Of a stretch of DNA of 64,000 nt, positions 35,316-44,146 are shown in pieces. Position 1 is the first letter of the stretch, and every line of letters begins with the position of its first letter. The stretch lies in assembly GCA_036652795.1 (NCBI GenBank), contig JAVVVD010000004.1:1-64000 (forward strand), written 5' to 3'. The translations under genes were made by a program, and so were the position numbers. A model generated the notes under the pieces. The model worked only from the letters and a program-made list of their open reading frames with translations. It did not search any database and had not been told where the DNA came from. Origin of the DNA: JAVVVD01 sp036652795 (GTDB lineage Bacteria > Bacillota > Clostridia > Christensenellales > CAG-138).

Positions 35316-35945
35316 ATGGATAGAGTGCATGTTATAGACCACCCTCTTGTGCAGCATAAACTTTCGCTGCTCAGAGACAAAAATACCGGCACAAAGGAAT
35401 TTCGTGAGCTGGTCGAAGAGCTTGCGATGCTGCTGGCCTACGAGGCCACGCGCGATCTTACACTTACTGAAACCACAGTTGAAACTCCTGTCGCCATCGC
35501 CACAACAAAGGTGCTTGCCGGCAAAAAACTTGCCATTGTTCCAATACTCAGGGCAGGCCTTGGCATGGTGGATGGAATGATGAACCTGATTCCCGCCGCA
35601 CGCGTTGGCCATATCGGTCTGTATCGTGATCCTGTAACGCTGCATCCCGTTGATTATTATTCCAAGCTGCCGCCAGACGTAAGCGAGCGCGACATAATAA
35701 TCGTTGACCCCATGCTGGCCACAGGCGGCTCTGCCGCCGCTGGTATAGATATAGTTAAAAAAGCCGGATGCAAAAACATCAAGCTCGTGTGCCTGATCGC
35801 CGCACCCGAGGGGCTAAAGACCTTAACGGCCTTGCATCCGGATGTTGATATATTCATCGCCAATATAGATAGCCACCTCAACGACCACGGCTATATCGTG
35901 CCAGGCCTTGGCGATGCCGGTGATCGCCTGTTTGGAACAAAATAA
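35316..35945 (+). CDS. upp: Uracil phosphoribosyltransferase
   Basis: This 209-residue salvage enzyme converts uracil and PRPP to UMP. The PRPP loop is IIIVDPMLATGGSAAAGID, the uracil-binding C-terminal part is HGYIVPGLGDAGDRLFGTK, and VPILRAGLGMVDGM is a family signature. RBS AAGGGGGC. A terminator follows. In Bacillus the block rpiB-(glyA)-upp leads to the F-type ATP synthase operon; here the V-type operon stands in that place. Confidence 0.97.
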   Translation: MDRVHVIDHPLVQHKLSLLRDKNTGTKEFRELVEELAMLLAYEATRDLTLTETTVETPVAIATTKVLAGKKLAIVPILRAGLGMVDGMMNLIPAARVGHIGLYRDPVTLHPVDYYSKLPPDVSERDIIIVDPMLATGGSAAAGIDIVKKAGCKNIKLVCLIAAPEGLKTLTALHPDVDIFIANIDSHLNDHGYIVPGLGDAGDRLFGTK

Positions 35946-35962
35946 ATATTGCCCCGTTAAGA

Positions 35963-35998
35963 GCCGTATGCAACAATGTATACGGCCCTTTTGTAATT
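35963..35998 (+). terminator. Terminator after upp
   Basis: GCCGTAT and ATACGGC form a stem with a ten-base loop, followed by a T-rich stretch (CCCTTTTGTAATTTTTTT). Confidence 0.65.
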
Positions 35999-36065
35999 TT
36001 TTTGCCACATCAAAAATTAATAAGATAAATCAATATTCCGTTGCTATTTTGTTACAGTTTATCCC

Positions 36066-36094
36066 TTGCTCTGCGAACCGGTATGAGGTAAAAT
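36066..36094 (+). promoter_or_regulatory. Promoter of the V-type ATPase operon
   Basis: TTGCTC (36066-36071), a 17-base spacer and TAAAAT (36089-36094), 35 bases before the first ATPase gene. Confidence 0.6.
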
Positions 36095-36129
36095 ATAGTT
36101 TAACATCCGTTCTGAGGAGGTAAGTCATT

Positions 36130-36441
36130 TTGCCATCCATAATAGATAAGATATCGCAAACTGAAGATAACGCTGCGCAGCTCAAAAAGCAGGCCATACT
36201 TGAGGCTCGTGAGAGAATCGCCGCAGCAGAACAGGAGCGTGTTAAGCGCACCGTTGCCGCACGCGATGAAAGCCGCGAAACGCTTGCCGCCGCCGCAGAA
36301 AGCGCCGAGGCTGAAGGCAAATGCCTTGCTGCACAGATCACAGCCGAAAATGCGACTAAAGCCGACGCGCTATGTGAAAGCGCTCAAAAAAATACGTCAA
36401 AAGCGGTGGCATATATACTTGAAAGGGTGACAAAGGCATGA
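36130..36441 (+). CDS. ntpF: V-type ATPase peripheral stalk subunit G/H
   Basis: This 103-residue protein is nearly all predicted coiled-coil, rich in Ala, Glu, Lys and Arg. It forms the stator stalk with subunit E. The right-handed coiled-coil pattern and ending AVAYILERVTKA fit the short G/H stalk subunit; no catalytic motif is expected. The start is a TTG at 36130, nine bases after GAGGAGG. It is the first gene of the operon and overlaps the next by four bases (ATGA). It matches NtpF of Enterococcus hirae in position. Confidence 0.85.
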   Translation: MPSIIDKISQTEDNAAQLKKQAILEARERIAAAEQERVKRTVAARDESRETLAAAAESAEAEGKCLAAQITAENATKADALCESAQKNTSKAVAYILERVTKA

Positions 36442-38363
36442 TAGTCCCTATGAAGCGGCTAACACTCATTGCTATGAAGCAGGATGAGGAAAAGCTGATG
36501 CACGCGCTTCAGGACATAGAAGCGGTGCAGATCATCGCCTCGGGCGAGGAATGTGCCGATTCTGCGGCACTTGATGCGGCAGAATCCCGTGTGCAGCGTC
36601 TTAAATCAGCGTTTTCAGTGTTGCGCCCTTATGCCGAAAAATCAAAGCTGGGGCCCAAGCCTGAATGCACTGCGGCCGAGCTTGCTGCACTTCTCCCATC
36701 TTCTATTACCCTATGCGAACATATTGAAGAGCTTGAGCGCTCGCTTACGGCGGTGCGTGCCGATATGGACAAGCACCGTGCGCTCATCGCCGCCCTTACC
36801 CCATGGCAAGAGCTTTCATCCAGCATTGAGGATATCCATTCCACCCGCACAGTACGTTACTTTACCGGTATGCTTGATGCTGATGCGGTGGACATGCTTA
36901 GTGATATCAATGCCGCAATAGAGGTATTTGGCGATGGTCGTGAGCGCGCGCTGCTCATTGCCTGTCGAACCGATGATGCTGAAAATATACAGGCGGCGCT
37001 CAAAAGCGTTTCCTTTAACGAGTTTAGTTTTCCCAAGCTTACCGGAACACCTGCCGCAAACATAGCGTCATTAACGGCTGAGCTTGCAGAGTTTGCCGAT
37101 AAAGAGCAATCGCTAATCACCTCTATTACCCAATACGCTACGCACCGCAACGAGATTGCGCGCGCATTGGACGCTTCCGTCATAGAGCGCGACCGTGAAA
37201 ACGGCAAATGCGCGCTGGGTGCCACTGCCACAGCCTTTGTGCTTGACGGCTGGATACGCAGCGATGAGGAGGATACTGTTCGCAATGCGATCAGATCGAT
37301 TACAGGGGACTGCTACATCGAATTGCGTGACCCTGCCGATGATGAGATACCGCCAAGCGTAGTAAAAAACAACCGGCTTATAACGCCGTTTGAATCTGTA
37401 ACCAACCTTTATTCCAAGCCTGACCCGCGCGGGATAGACGGCACGCCGCTTATGGCGCCATTCTATTTTGTTTTTTTCGGTATGATGCTTTCGGATACGG
37501 GATATGGGCTTGTGCTGCTTCTTGGCTGCCTTGCATTCCTTAAATTTATGAAGCCGTCCGGCATGATGCGCGGCATAGCGGAGGTGCTATTCCTTGGCGG
37601 CATCTCCACGGTGGTGTGCGGCTTTTTCATAGGCACGTTTTTCGGCATGGATTGGAACACGGTATTCGGCACGCCAAGTGGCACATTCCCGCTGCTGTTT
37701 GATCCCATGATCGAACCTATGAGTATGCTGTATCTGTGCTTTGGCCTTGGGCTTGCACACATGCTGTTTGGCGTAAGTATAAAGGTCTACCGCTGCATAA
37801 AGGCCAGGGATTGGGCCGCTGCGATATTTGATAATGTCTCTTGGTTAATGATCGTTATAGGCATCCTTATATTTGCCTCACCCAGCCTGATATCAGGCAT
37901 ACCGGCTGTTGTCAGCAAAATAGGCCTGATAATGGCCATCGCCGGCGCGGCATTGATACTTATTTTTGCCGGACGCGGCAAAAAGCTGGCAAGCCGGGCG
38001 CTATCCGGCGCAGGCAAGCTATACGACATAACAGGCTACCTTTCGGACATGCTCTCCTACGCGCGCGTATTTGCGCTTGGCCTATCCACAGGCGTGATAG
38101 GTCAGGTGTTAAACACCTTGGGCTCCATGTTTAACAATGCGTTTCAAAATGGCCTGTTGATGCAGGGCATAGGTTTTCTGCTTACCGCCGCACTGCTTGT
38201 GGCATTGCATCTGTTTAGCCTTGGCATAAACGTTTTAGGCTGTTTTGTGCACTGCGCAAGGCTGCAATATGTGGAGTTTTATGGCAGATTCTATGACGCC
38301 GGCGGCAAGAATTTCACTCCCTTGGGCTACTCCACACGCAATGTGCGCATAAAAGCGCAGTAG
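36438..38363 (+). CDS. ntpI: V-type ATPase subunit I (subunit a)
   Basis: This 641-residue membrane stator subunit forms the ion half-channels against the K ring. The first 320 residues are cytosolic with long coiled-coils. The rest has seven or eight membrane helices, starting at PLMAPFYFVFFGMMLSDTGYG, which is a strong family signature. YLSDMLSYARVFALGLSTGVIG contains the conserved arginine in the helix that faces the ring glutamate. The C-terminus HCARLQYVEFYGRFYDAGG is also typical. It is coupled to the upstream gene by overlap, with an 85 bp gap before subunit K. Confidence 0.94.
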   Translation: MIVPMKRLTLIAMKQDEEKLMHALQDIEAVQIIASGEECADSAALDAAESRVQRLKSAFSVLRPYAEKSKLGPKPECTAAELAALLPSSITLCEHIEELERSLTAVRADMDKHRALIAALTPWQELSSSIEDIHSTRTVRYFTGMLDADAVDMLSDINAAIEVFGDGRERALLIACRTDDAENIQAALKSVSFNEFSFPKLTGTPAANIASLTAELAEFADKEQSLITSITQYATHRNEIARALDASVIERDRENGKCALGATATAFVLDGWIRSDEEDTVRNAIRSITGDCYIELRDPADDEIPPSVVKNNRLITPFESVTNLYSKPDPRGIDGTPLMAPFYFVFFGMMLSDTGYGLVLLLGCLAFLKFMKPSGMMRGIAEVLFLGGISTVVCGFFIGTFFGMDWNTVFGTPSGTFPLLFDPMIEPMSMLYLCFGLGLAHMLFGVSIKVYRCIKARDWAAAIFDNVSWLMIVIGILIFASPSLISGIPAVVSKIGLIMAIAGAALILIFAGRGKKLASRALSGAGKLYDITGYLSDMLSYARVFALGLSTGVIGQVLNTLGSMFNNAFQNGLLMQGIGFLLTAALLVALHLFSLGINVLGCFVHCARLQYVEFYGRFYDAGGKNFTPLGYSTRNVRIKAQ

Positions 38364-38454
38364 GATTTCCTTGTATCTGAGGCTTTAAAGCGATATACGA
38401 TATTTCAATATAAAAAAACATACTGACTAACAAGTATTTTAGGAGGATTTGAAA

Positions 38455-38946
38455 ATGGAAGGCTTTCTCGGTATCGACAATATAGGCGTAGTTCTTGCGG
38501 CAATAGGCGCTGTGCTCGCCGCCACACTTGCAGGCATCGGCTCCGCTATAGGCGTTGGCAAAGCGGGTCAGGCAGGCGCCGGCGTTATCAGCGAGGAGCC
38601 CGAAAAATTCGGTTCCGTGCTAGTTCTTCAGCTGCTTCCCGGCACACAGGGCATATACGGCCTGCTTATCGCGTTTGTCATAGCTTCCAAGGCAGGTCTG
38701 CTTGGCGGCGGCGTTGACGTAACGCTTACGCAGGGTCTTTCATTGCTGTTTGCGGCAATGCCTATTGCGTTTGGTGGTCTGCTTTCCGCAATCCATCAGG
38801 GAAAGGTTGCTTCCGCCGGCATGGCGCTGGTAGCCAAGCGCGGTGAAGAATCCGGCAAGGCGATAATTCTGACCGTAATGGTTGAAACATATGCTGTGCT
38901 CTCGCTGCTCATATCCTTCCTGCTGGTAAACGGCGTGGTTATTTGA
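38455..38946 (+). CDS. ntpK: V-type ATPase subunit K, sodium-type proteolipid
   Basis: This 163-residue proteolipid has four membrane helices as a duplicated hairpin and forms the rotor ring. Counting from the ATG at 38455 (AGGAGG eight bases before), L61, T64, Q65 and Y68 in LLPGTQGIYG occupy the same positions as the Na+ ligands L61, T64, Q65 and the supporting Y68 of E. hirae NtpK. Q115 in AIHQGK and the ion-carrying E144 in MVETYAVL correspond to Q110 and E139. Only the second hairpin has the carboxylate. Sodium coupling is therefore predicted from established structural work plus these residues. Confidence 0.93.
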   Translation: MEGFLGIDNIGVVLAAIGAVLAATLAGIGSAIGVGKAGQAGAGVISEEPEKFGSVLVLQLLPGTQGIYGLLIAFVIASKAGLLGGGVDVTLTQGLSLLFAAMPIAFGGLLSAIHQGKVASAGMALVAKRGEESGKAIILTVMVETYAVLSLLISFLLVNGVVI

Positions 38947-38966
38947 GCACAGATGGGAGAATTGAT

Positions 38967-39569
38967 ATGGCAAACGATTTGAACAATGCGGACAAGCTCA
39001 TAGAGCGTATCCTTGCGGATGCACATGAAGAGGCCGAGCACACCGCGCAGGAGGCGCAAGAGAGCATACAACAGGTCAAAGAGCTTGCCGGACATGATGT
39101 TTGGGAGATTTTAAGCGAAGCACAGATACGCTCAAAGCGTCTGCGTGATGACATACTTGAGCGCAGCCGCACCAATGCGGAGCTGGATTCCCGCAAGTAT
39201 ATGCTGGCCGCAAAGCGCGGTGTTGTTGAGCATGTGTTTTCCACAGCATACGAACAGATGTGCGCCCTTTCCGGTGCCGAGCGTGATGCGCTTTTAACCA
39301 CCTGCATACTTGCTGAAGCGGATGGCGGAGAAGCTATAATCCCGTCATTGGCGGATGAAGCCGCCCTTTCCCGTCTGCTTGACGGAATAAATGCCACGCT
39401 TGCCTCTAATGGCAAATCAGCGCTTACGCTGCTGAGTGCAAGCGGCACCTTTGACGCAGGCTTCATACTCCGCTCGCGCGACTACGAAAAAAATTGCTCG
39501 TTTGCCGCCATGCTACGCGAAATGCGCGAGCATGAGGAGAGCAGCGTTGCAAATATCCTATTCGGATAA
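38967..39569 (+). CDS. ntpE: V-type ATPase subunit E
   Basis: This 200-residue peripheral stalk subunit pairs with the G/H protein to hold the A3B3 head. The N-terminal third is a long helix (AHEEAEHTAQEAQESIQQ) and the C-terminal part is a globular domain ending GFILRSRDYEKNCSFAAM. The ATG at 38967 follows GATGGGAGAA; an in-frame TTG at 38943 overlaps the subunit K gene and was not chosen. Sequence conservation in this family is low, so the call depends partly on operon position. Confidence 0.85.
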   Translation: MANDLNNADKLIERILADAHEEAEHTAQEAQESIQQVKELAGHDVWEILSEAQIRSKRLRDDILERSRTNAELDSRKYMLAAKRGVVEHVFSTAYEQMCALSGAERDALLTTCILAEADGGEAIIPSLADEAALSRLLDGINATLASNGKSALTLLSASGTFDAGFILRSRDYEKNCSFAAMLREMREHEESSVANILFG

Positions 39570-39590
39570 AACTTTAGAGAGGTGGTAGTT

Positions 39591-40571
39591 ATGCCACAGC
39601 AAAGTACCCTATACGGCGTTGCGCGTGTGCGCTGCCATGAAAAAGAGCTGTTAGGGCGCGACCGCATGGCGCGTATTGCCGACGCAAGCGCGGAAGATGC
39701 GCTGCGCCAGCTTATAGATGCAGGCTACGGCGGTATGCCGGATGCAAAGCTTGCCGATACCGAGCAGATGATAAGCCGCGAGCTTACCGCTGCGCGTGAA
39801 CTCGTTAGCGAGGTTTCTCCCTGCCCTGCCATCACTGATATATTCCTTATGAAGGCGGATATACATAATCTTAAGCTGCTTTTGAAACTGCGCCTTACTG
39901 GCAGCAATGATGAGCCTGCGCTAATGCAAGGCGGTGTATACTCCACGGCTGCACTTTCGCAGATGGTGCGTGAAGCTGACTATTCGGCGCTGCCTGAGCT
40001 GTTGCGCAATGCACTCGACTCCCTTGAAGCAGGCTTCCTTATCCGTATAGACCCAATTGAGGTATCGGTACGGCTGGATAACGCATATATCAAATATGCG
40101 CTTGCAAACGGCAACGCATTTACAAAAGCCTATTTTAGCGCACAGGCGGATTTTGATAATCTGTTGGCGTTGCTGCGGCTTAAGGCCACTGGCGCTGACG
40201 CCGAAAAGCTGCGCCGCGTACTGCTGGATGCAGGCGATATTCCACGAGAAAAGCTCGTATCCGCGCTGGATATGCCGCTTGAAAATATCGGCCGCGCAAT
40301 AGTTGCCGGTTCTGCCCGCAACGCCATTATCGCCGGGCTGGACGAGGTTATTCGTACAGGCCACATAAGCGCACTGGAAAAAGCGCGGGATAATTATCTT
40401 ATTGGGCTTGCGCGCGCCGGTAAGGACGAACCCGAATCCATAGCGCCAATAATTGGGTACCTGCTTGCCCGTGAGCAAGAAGCTCGCTGCGTTAGACTTG
40501 TAATTACATCAAAACGCAACGGACTGCCGGAAAATATAATTGCAGAAAGGCTGCGTGAGTTGTATGGCTGA
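39591..40571 (+). CDS. ntpC: V-type ATPase subunit C (subunit d)
   Basis: This 326-residue all-helical protein is the funnel that links the central shaft to the K ring. The AC39/subunit d pattern is seen in TLYGVARVRCHEKELLGRD at the N-terminus, DIFLMKADIHNLKLLLKLR in the middle, and PIIGYLLAREQEARCVRLVITSK near the C-terminus. That last stretch is the most conserved part. The ATG at 39591 follows AGAGAGGTGG. It overlaps subunit F by eight bases. Confidence 0.9.
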   Translation: MPQQSTLYGVARVRCHEKELLGRDRMARIADASAEDALRQLIDAGYGGMPDAKLADTEQMISRELTAARELVSEVSPCPAITDIFLMKADIHNLKLLLKLRLTGSNDEPALMQGGVYSTAALSQMVREADYSALPELLRNALDSLEAGFLIRIDPIEVSVRLDNAYIKYALANGNAFTKAYFSAQADFDNLLALLRLKATGADAEKLRRVLLDAGDIPREKLVSALDMPLENIGRAIVAGSARNAIIAGLDEVIRTGHISALEKARDNYLIGLARAGKDEPESIAPIIGYLLAREQEARCVRLVITSKRNGLPENIIAERLRELYG

Positions 40572-40902
40572 TAACAGAGCGGACATCGCCATAATAGGTG
40601 ACAGGGATTCCGTACTGCTGGCCAAGGCGGTTGGCCTGACTGTTTTTGATGAAACAAACCCCGAAAAAGCGTCAAAGCTCATACACTATTTGGCGCGCGA
40701 GGGCACTAAGGTAATATTTCTGACTGAACCGGTGTATGCACAATGCAGCGAAGCGATCTCAAAATACAAGTCCGAAACCTTTCCTGCCATAATCCCCATA
40801 CCCGATTCGCATGGATCAAGCGGTGTGGCAATGGCCCAGATAAAGGCTAACGTAGAGAAAGCTATAGGCGCGGACATTCTATTTTCGGAGGATAATAAGT
40901 GA
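40564..40902 (+). CDS. ntpG: V-type ATPase subunit F
   Basis: This 112-residue Rossmann-like subunit binds subunit D in the central rotor shaft. The features are DIAIIGDRDSVLLAKAVGL at the N-terminus and a KVIFLTEPVYAQCSEAI strand-helix, then AIIPIPDSHGSSGVA and a last helix. It is encoded within an eight-base overlap with subunit C and shares its stop region with subunit A (TGATG). The symbol follows E. hirae, where the F-type shaft subunit is called NtpG. Confidence 0.9.
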   Translation: MADNRADIAIIGDRDSVLLAKAVGLTVFDETNPEKASKLIHYLAREGTKVIFLTEPVYAQCSEAISKYKSETFPAIIPIPDSHGSSGVAMAQIKANVEKAIGADILFSEDNK

Positions 40903-42677
40903 TGGCGACAAAAGGCACTATTGTTAAGGTATCTGGCCCCCTTATCGTAGCCAGCGGCATGGCTGACGTGCAGATGTATGATGTGGTGCGCGTTTCCGAG
41001 AAGAAGCTGATAGGCGAGGTGATAGAGCTTCGCAGGGATATGGCCTCAATACAGGTATATGAGGAAACCGGCGGCATAGGCGTTGGCGAGCCTGTTGAAT
41101 CAACAGATGCGCCGCTCTGTGTTGAGCTTGCGCCCGGGCTTATTCAGGCCATCTATGATGGTATCCAGCGCCCACTAAGTCTGATTAGGGCTCAATCCGG
41201 CGACCGTATAGCCCGTGGTATCGTGGTGGATTCTATCGACCACGAAAAGCTGTGGGATTTCGTACCGATTGCCAAGGTTGGCGATGCGCTTGTTGCAGGC
41301 GACATATTGGGCAGCGTGCAGGAAACTCAAGCCGTTGAGCATCGCGTGATGGTACCCCCCGGTATTTCCGGCACGTTGACATGGATATATTCCGGTCAGG
41401 CAAACGTGATAATGCCTATAGCCAAGCTTAAAACCGCATCAGGCGAAATAGAATTGCCAATGCTTCAAAAATGGCCGGTGCGCCGTGGGCGTCCTTACCG
41501 CGAAAAGCTTGCGCCTACAGAGCCAATGGTCACAGGTCAGCGCGTAATCGACACGCTATTTCCCGTGGCAAAGGGCGGCGTGGCCGCAGTTCCCGGCCCC
41601 TTTGGCAGCGGCAAAACCGTTGTTCAGCATCAGCTTGCCAAGTGGGCGGATGCGGACATAATAGTATATGTGGGCTGTGGTGAGCGCGGCAATGAAATGA
41701 CCGATGTGCTTATGGAGTTCCCCGAGCTTAAGGATCCGCGCACGGGGCTTAGTCTTATGAAGCGCACGGTGCTTATCGCCAACACCTCGGATATGCCGGT
41801 GGCGGCGCGTGAAGCATCAATTTATACTGGAATAACAATCGCGGAATACTTCCGTGATATGGGCTATAAAGTTGCCATAATGGCCGACTCCACCTCCCGC
41901 TGGGCTGAGGCATTGCGTGAAATGAGCGGCCGCCTTGAGGAAATGCCTGGTGAAGAAGGCTATCCGGCCTACCTCTCCAGCCGGCTTGCCGAATTCTACG
42001 AGCGCGCCGGCATAGTCAAAACCCTGGGCACTGATGAGCGCATTGGTGCCATTACAGCGATAGGCGCCGTATCGCCGCCCGGCGGCGATATAAGCGAACC
42101 CGTGTCGCAGGCCACGCTGCGGATAGTTAAGGTATACTGGGGACTTTCCAGCAAGCTGGCGTATGCACGCCATTTTCCTGCTATCGATTGGCTGCAAAGC
42201 TATTCGCTGTATCTTGACCGCCTTGAAAGCTGGTTCAATAAAAACGTATCCGATGAATGGAGCGCCATGGTTAGCAAAACTATGAGTCTGCTTCAGGAGG
42301 AAAGCGAGCTTGATGAGATAGTCCGTTTGGTTGGTATAGATGCATTGAGCTTTACAGACAGGCTTACGCTTGAAGCGACGCGCTCCATCCGTGAGGACTA
42401 TCTGCATCAAAATGCCTACCACGAGGTTGATACCTATACGTCGCCCAAAAAACAATATATGATGCTTAAAACCATTTTGGAGTATTACAATAAAGGCGTT
42501 TGTGCGCTTAATGAGGATGCATCCTTTGCAAAGCTTGCTTCATTGCCCGTAAAGGAGGCCATCGGCCGCTTCAAGTATGTGCCTGAAGCGGACTGCGAGG
42601 CGCGTTATAACGAGATCATGGCGCAGCTTGACAGCGAGATCCGCGAGCTGACCGAGGGAGGTAATGAAGATGCGTAA
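40902..42677 (+). CDS. ntpA: V-type ATPase catalytic subunit A
   Basis: This 591-residue catalytic subunit hydrolyses ATP. The P-loop is G232-P-F-G-S-G-K238-T239, in the same register as E. hirae NtpA. The non-homologous bulge region (about 115-185), present in V-type A but not F-type beta, is there (GDILGSVQETQAVEHRV). Other motifs are ERGNEMTDVLMEFPEL with the catalytic glutamate and IMADSTSRWAEALRE. The C-terminal helical domain ends RELTEGGNEDA. The ATG at 40902 follows GGAGG by ten bases and overlaps the subunit F stop. Confidence 0.97.
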   Translation: MATKGTIVKVSGPLIVASGMADVQMYDVVRVSEKKLIGEVIELRRDMASIQVYEETGGIGVGEPVESTDAPLCVELAPGLIQAIYDGIQRPLSLIRAQSGDRIARGIVVDSIDHEKLWDFVPIAKVGDALVAGDILGSVQETQAVEHRVMVPPGISGTLTWIYSGQANVIMPIAKLKTASGEIELPMLQKWPVRRGRPYREKLAPTEPMVTGQRVIDTLFPVAKGGVAAVPGPFGSGKTVVQHQLAKWADADIIVYVGCGERGNEMTDVLMEFPELKDPRTGLSLMKRTVLIANTSDMPVAAREASIYTGITIAEYFRDMGYKVAIMADSTSRWAEALREMSGRLEEMPGEEGYPAYLSSRLAEFYERAGIVKTLGTDERIGAITAIGAVSPPGGDISEPVSQATLRIVKVYWGLSSKLAYARHFPAIDWLQSYSLYLDRLESWFNKNVSDEWSAMVSKTMSLLQEESELDEIVRLVGIDALSFTDRLTLEATRSIREDYLHQNAYHEVDTYTSPKKQYMMLKTILEYYNKGVCALNEDASFAKLASLPVKEAIGRFKYVPEADCEARYNEIMAQLDSEIRELTEGGNEDA

Positions 42678-44055
42678 AGAATACCGCACCATCAAGGAGG
42701 TCGTAGGACCGCTTATGATGGTTGAAAACGTAGAGGGTGTAAAGTATGACGAGCTGGTTGAGATTGAACAGGCCAACGGCGAAATCCGCCGCGGCAGGGT
42801 GCTTGAGGTCGACCATGACCGTGCGCTGCTGCAACTGTTTGAGGGCAGCCAAGGGCTTAGAATATCCGATTCCAAGGCGCGATTTCTAGGGCGTTCGATA
42901 GAGCTGCCTGTTGCACCCGATATGCTTGGCCGCGTTTTTGACGGCATGGGCCGTCCCAAGGACGGCGGCGCACAGCTGATACCTGAAAAAATGATGAACA
43001 TTAACGGCGCGCCCATAAACCCCACCGCGCGCGACTACCCATCAGAATTTATACAGACCGGCATCTCCGCCATAGACGGACTAAATACACTCGTTCGCGG
43101 CCAAAAGCTGCCCGTATTCTCAGGCTCAGGTCTGCCGCACGCCCAACTTGCAGCACAGATTGCGCGTCAGGCGCGTGTACGCGGCCAGAATGAAAGCTTT
43201 GCCGTGGTGTTTGCCGCAGTAGGCATAACGTTTGAAGAAGCCGATTTTTTCATCAGCGATTTTCGAGCGACTGGCGCCATTGAGCGCACGGTTACCTTTG
43301 TTAACCTCGCCAACGATCCTGCCATAGAGCGTATCGCTACCCCGCGTATGGCGTTAACGGCCGCCGAATATCTATCTTATGATCTTGGTATGCACGTGCT
43401 GGTTATAGTTACCGATATTACCAACTATGCCGAAGCCCTGCGCGAGGTATCCGCCGCACGCAAGGAGGTTCCGGGGCGCAGAGGCTATCCAGGCTATCTG
43501 TATACCGACCTTGCAACCATGTATGAGCGCGCCGGCCGCATTAAGGGCAACAAGGGTTCTATCACATTTATACCCATACTCTCCATGCCCGAAGATGATA
43601 TAACCCACCCCATCCCCGACCTTACCGGCTATATTACAGAGGGACAGATAATTCTTTCCCGCGAGCTGCATAGAAAAGGCATTACCCCGCCCATAAACGT
43701 GTTGCCCTCGCTTTCCCGTCTTAAGGACAAGGGCATAGGCGCTGGAAAAACCCGTGAAGATCATGCTGATACTATGAATCAGCTGTTTGCCGCATATTCG
43801 CGCGGAAAGGATGCAAAGGAGCTTGCTGTAATACTTGGTGATGCGGCGCTATCTGACGTGGATAAGCTTTATGCGCAATTTGCGGATGCATTTGAAAAGG
43901 AATATGTGTCGCAAGGCTACTACACCAACCGTTCCATAGAGGAAACGCTTGACATCGGCTGGCGACTGCTGTCAATACTGCCGCGCGCTGAATTAAAGCG
44001 CATAAAGGATGCCTATTTGGATCAATACCTCCCCAAGCAGGAGGAAAAACAATAA
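42670..44055 (+). CDS. ntpB: V-type ATPase subunit B
   Basis: This 461-residue non-catalytic subunit alternates with A in the hexameric head. It lacks a P-loop, as expected: the corresponding loop reads PVFSGSGLPHAQLAAQIARQ. The arginine-finger region YLSYDLGMHVLVIVTDITNY, then EALREVSAARKEVPGRRGYPGY, is intact. The C-terminal domain includes LSRLKDKGIGAGKTREDH. The ATG at 42670 has GGGAGG eight bases before it; an ATG at 42664 is too close to that site. It overlaps the end of subunit A. Confidence 0.96.
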   Translation: MRKEYRTIKEVVGPLMMVENVEGVKYDELVEIEQANGEIRRGRVLEVDHDRALLQLFEGSQGLRISDSKARFLGRSIELPVAPDMLGRVFDGMGRPKDGGAQLIPEKMMNINGAPINPTARDYPSEFIQTGISAIDGLNTLVRGQKLPVFSGSGLPHAQLAAQIARQARVRGQNESFAVVFAAVGITFEEADFFISDFRATGAIERTVTFVNLANDPAIERIATPRMALTAAEYLSYDLGMHVLVIVTDITNYAEALREVSAARKEVPGRRGYPGYLYTDLATMYERAGRIKGNKGSITFIPILSMPEDDITHPIPDLTGYITEGQIILSRELHRKGITPPINVLPSLSRLKDKGIGAGKTREDHADTMNQLFAAYSRGKDAKELAVILGDAALSDVDKLYAQFADAFEKEYVSQGYYTNRSIEETLDIGWRLLSILPRAELKRIKDAYLDQYLPKQEEKQ

Positions 44056-44146
44056 GGCTAAGGCATAGCCGCATCTGTTCAGCCTGATGGCTGCGCTCAT
44101 CAGCGAATAACGCGCTTTTTCATGCTAAGCTGCGTTTGGAGGTATT

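Noticed and set aside
35946..36129. F-type ATP synthase genes after upp
   Set aside because: No frame here or downstream has F1Fo features; the following genes are clearly V-type (bulge region in A, K with four helices, subunits C, D and F).
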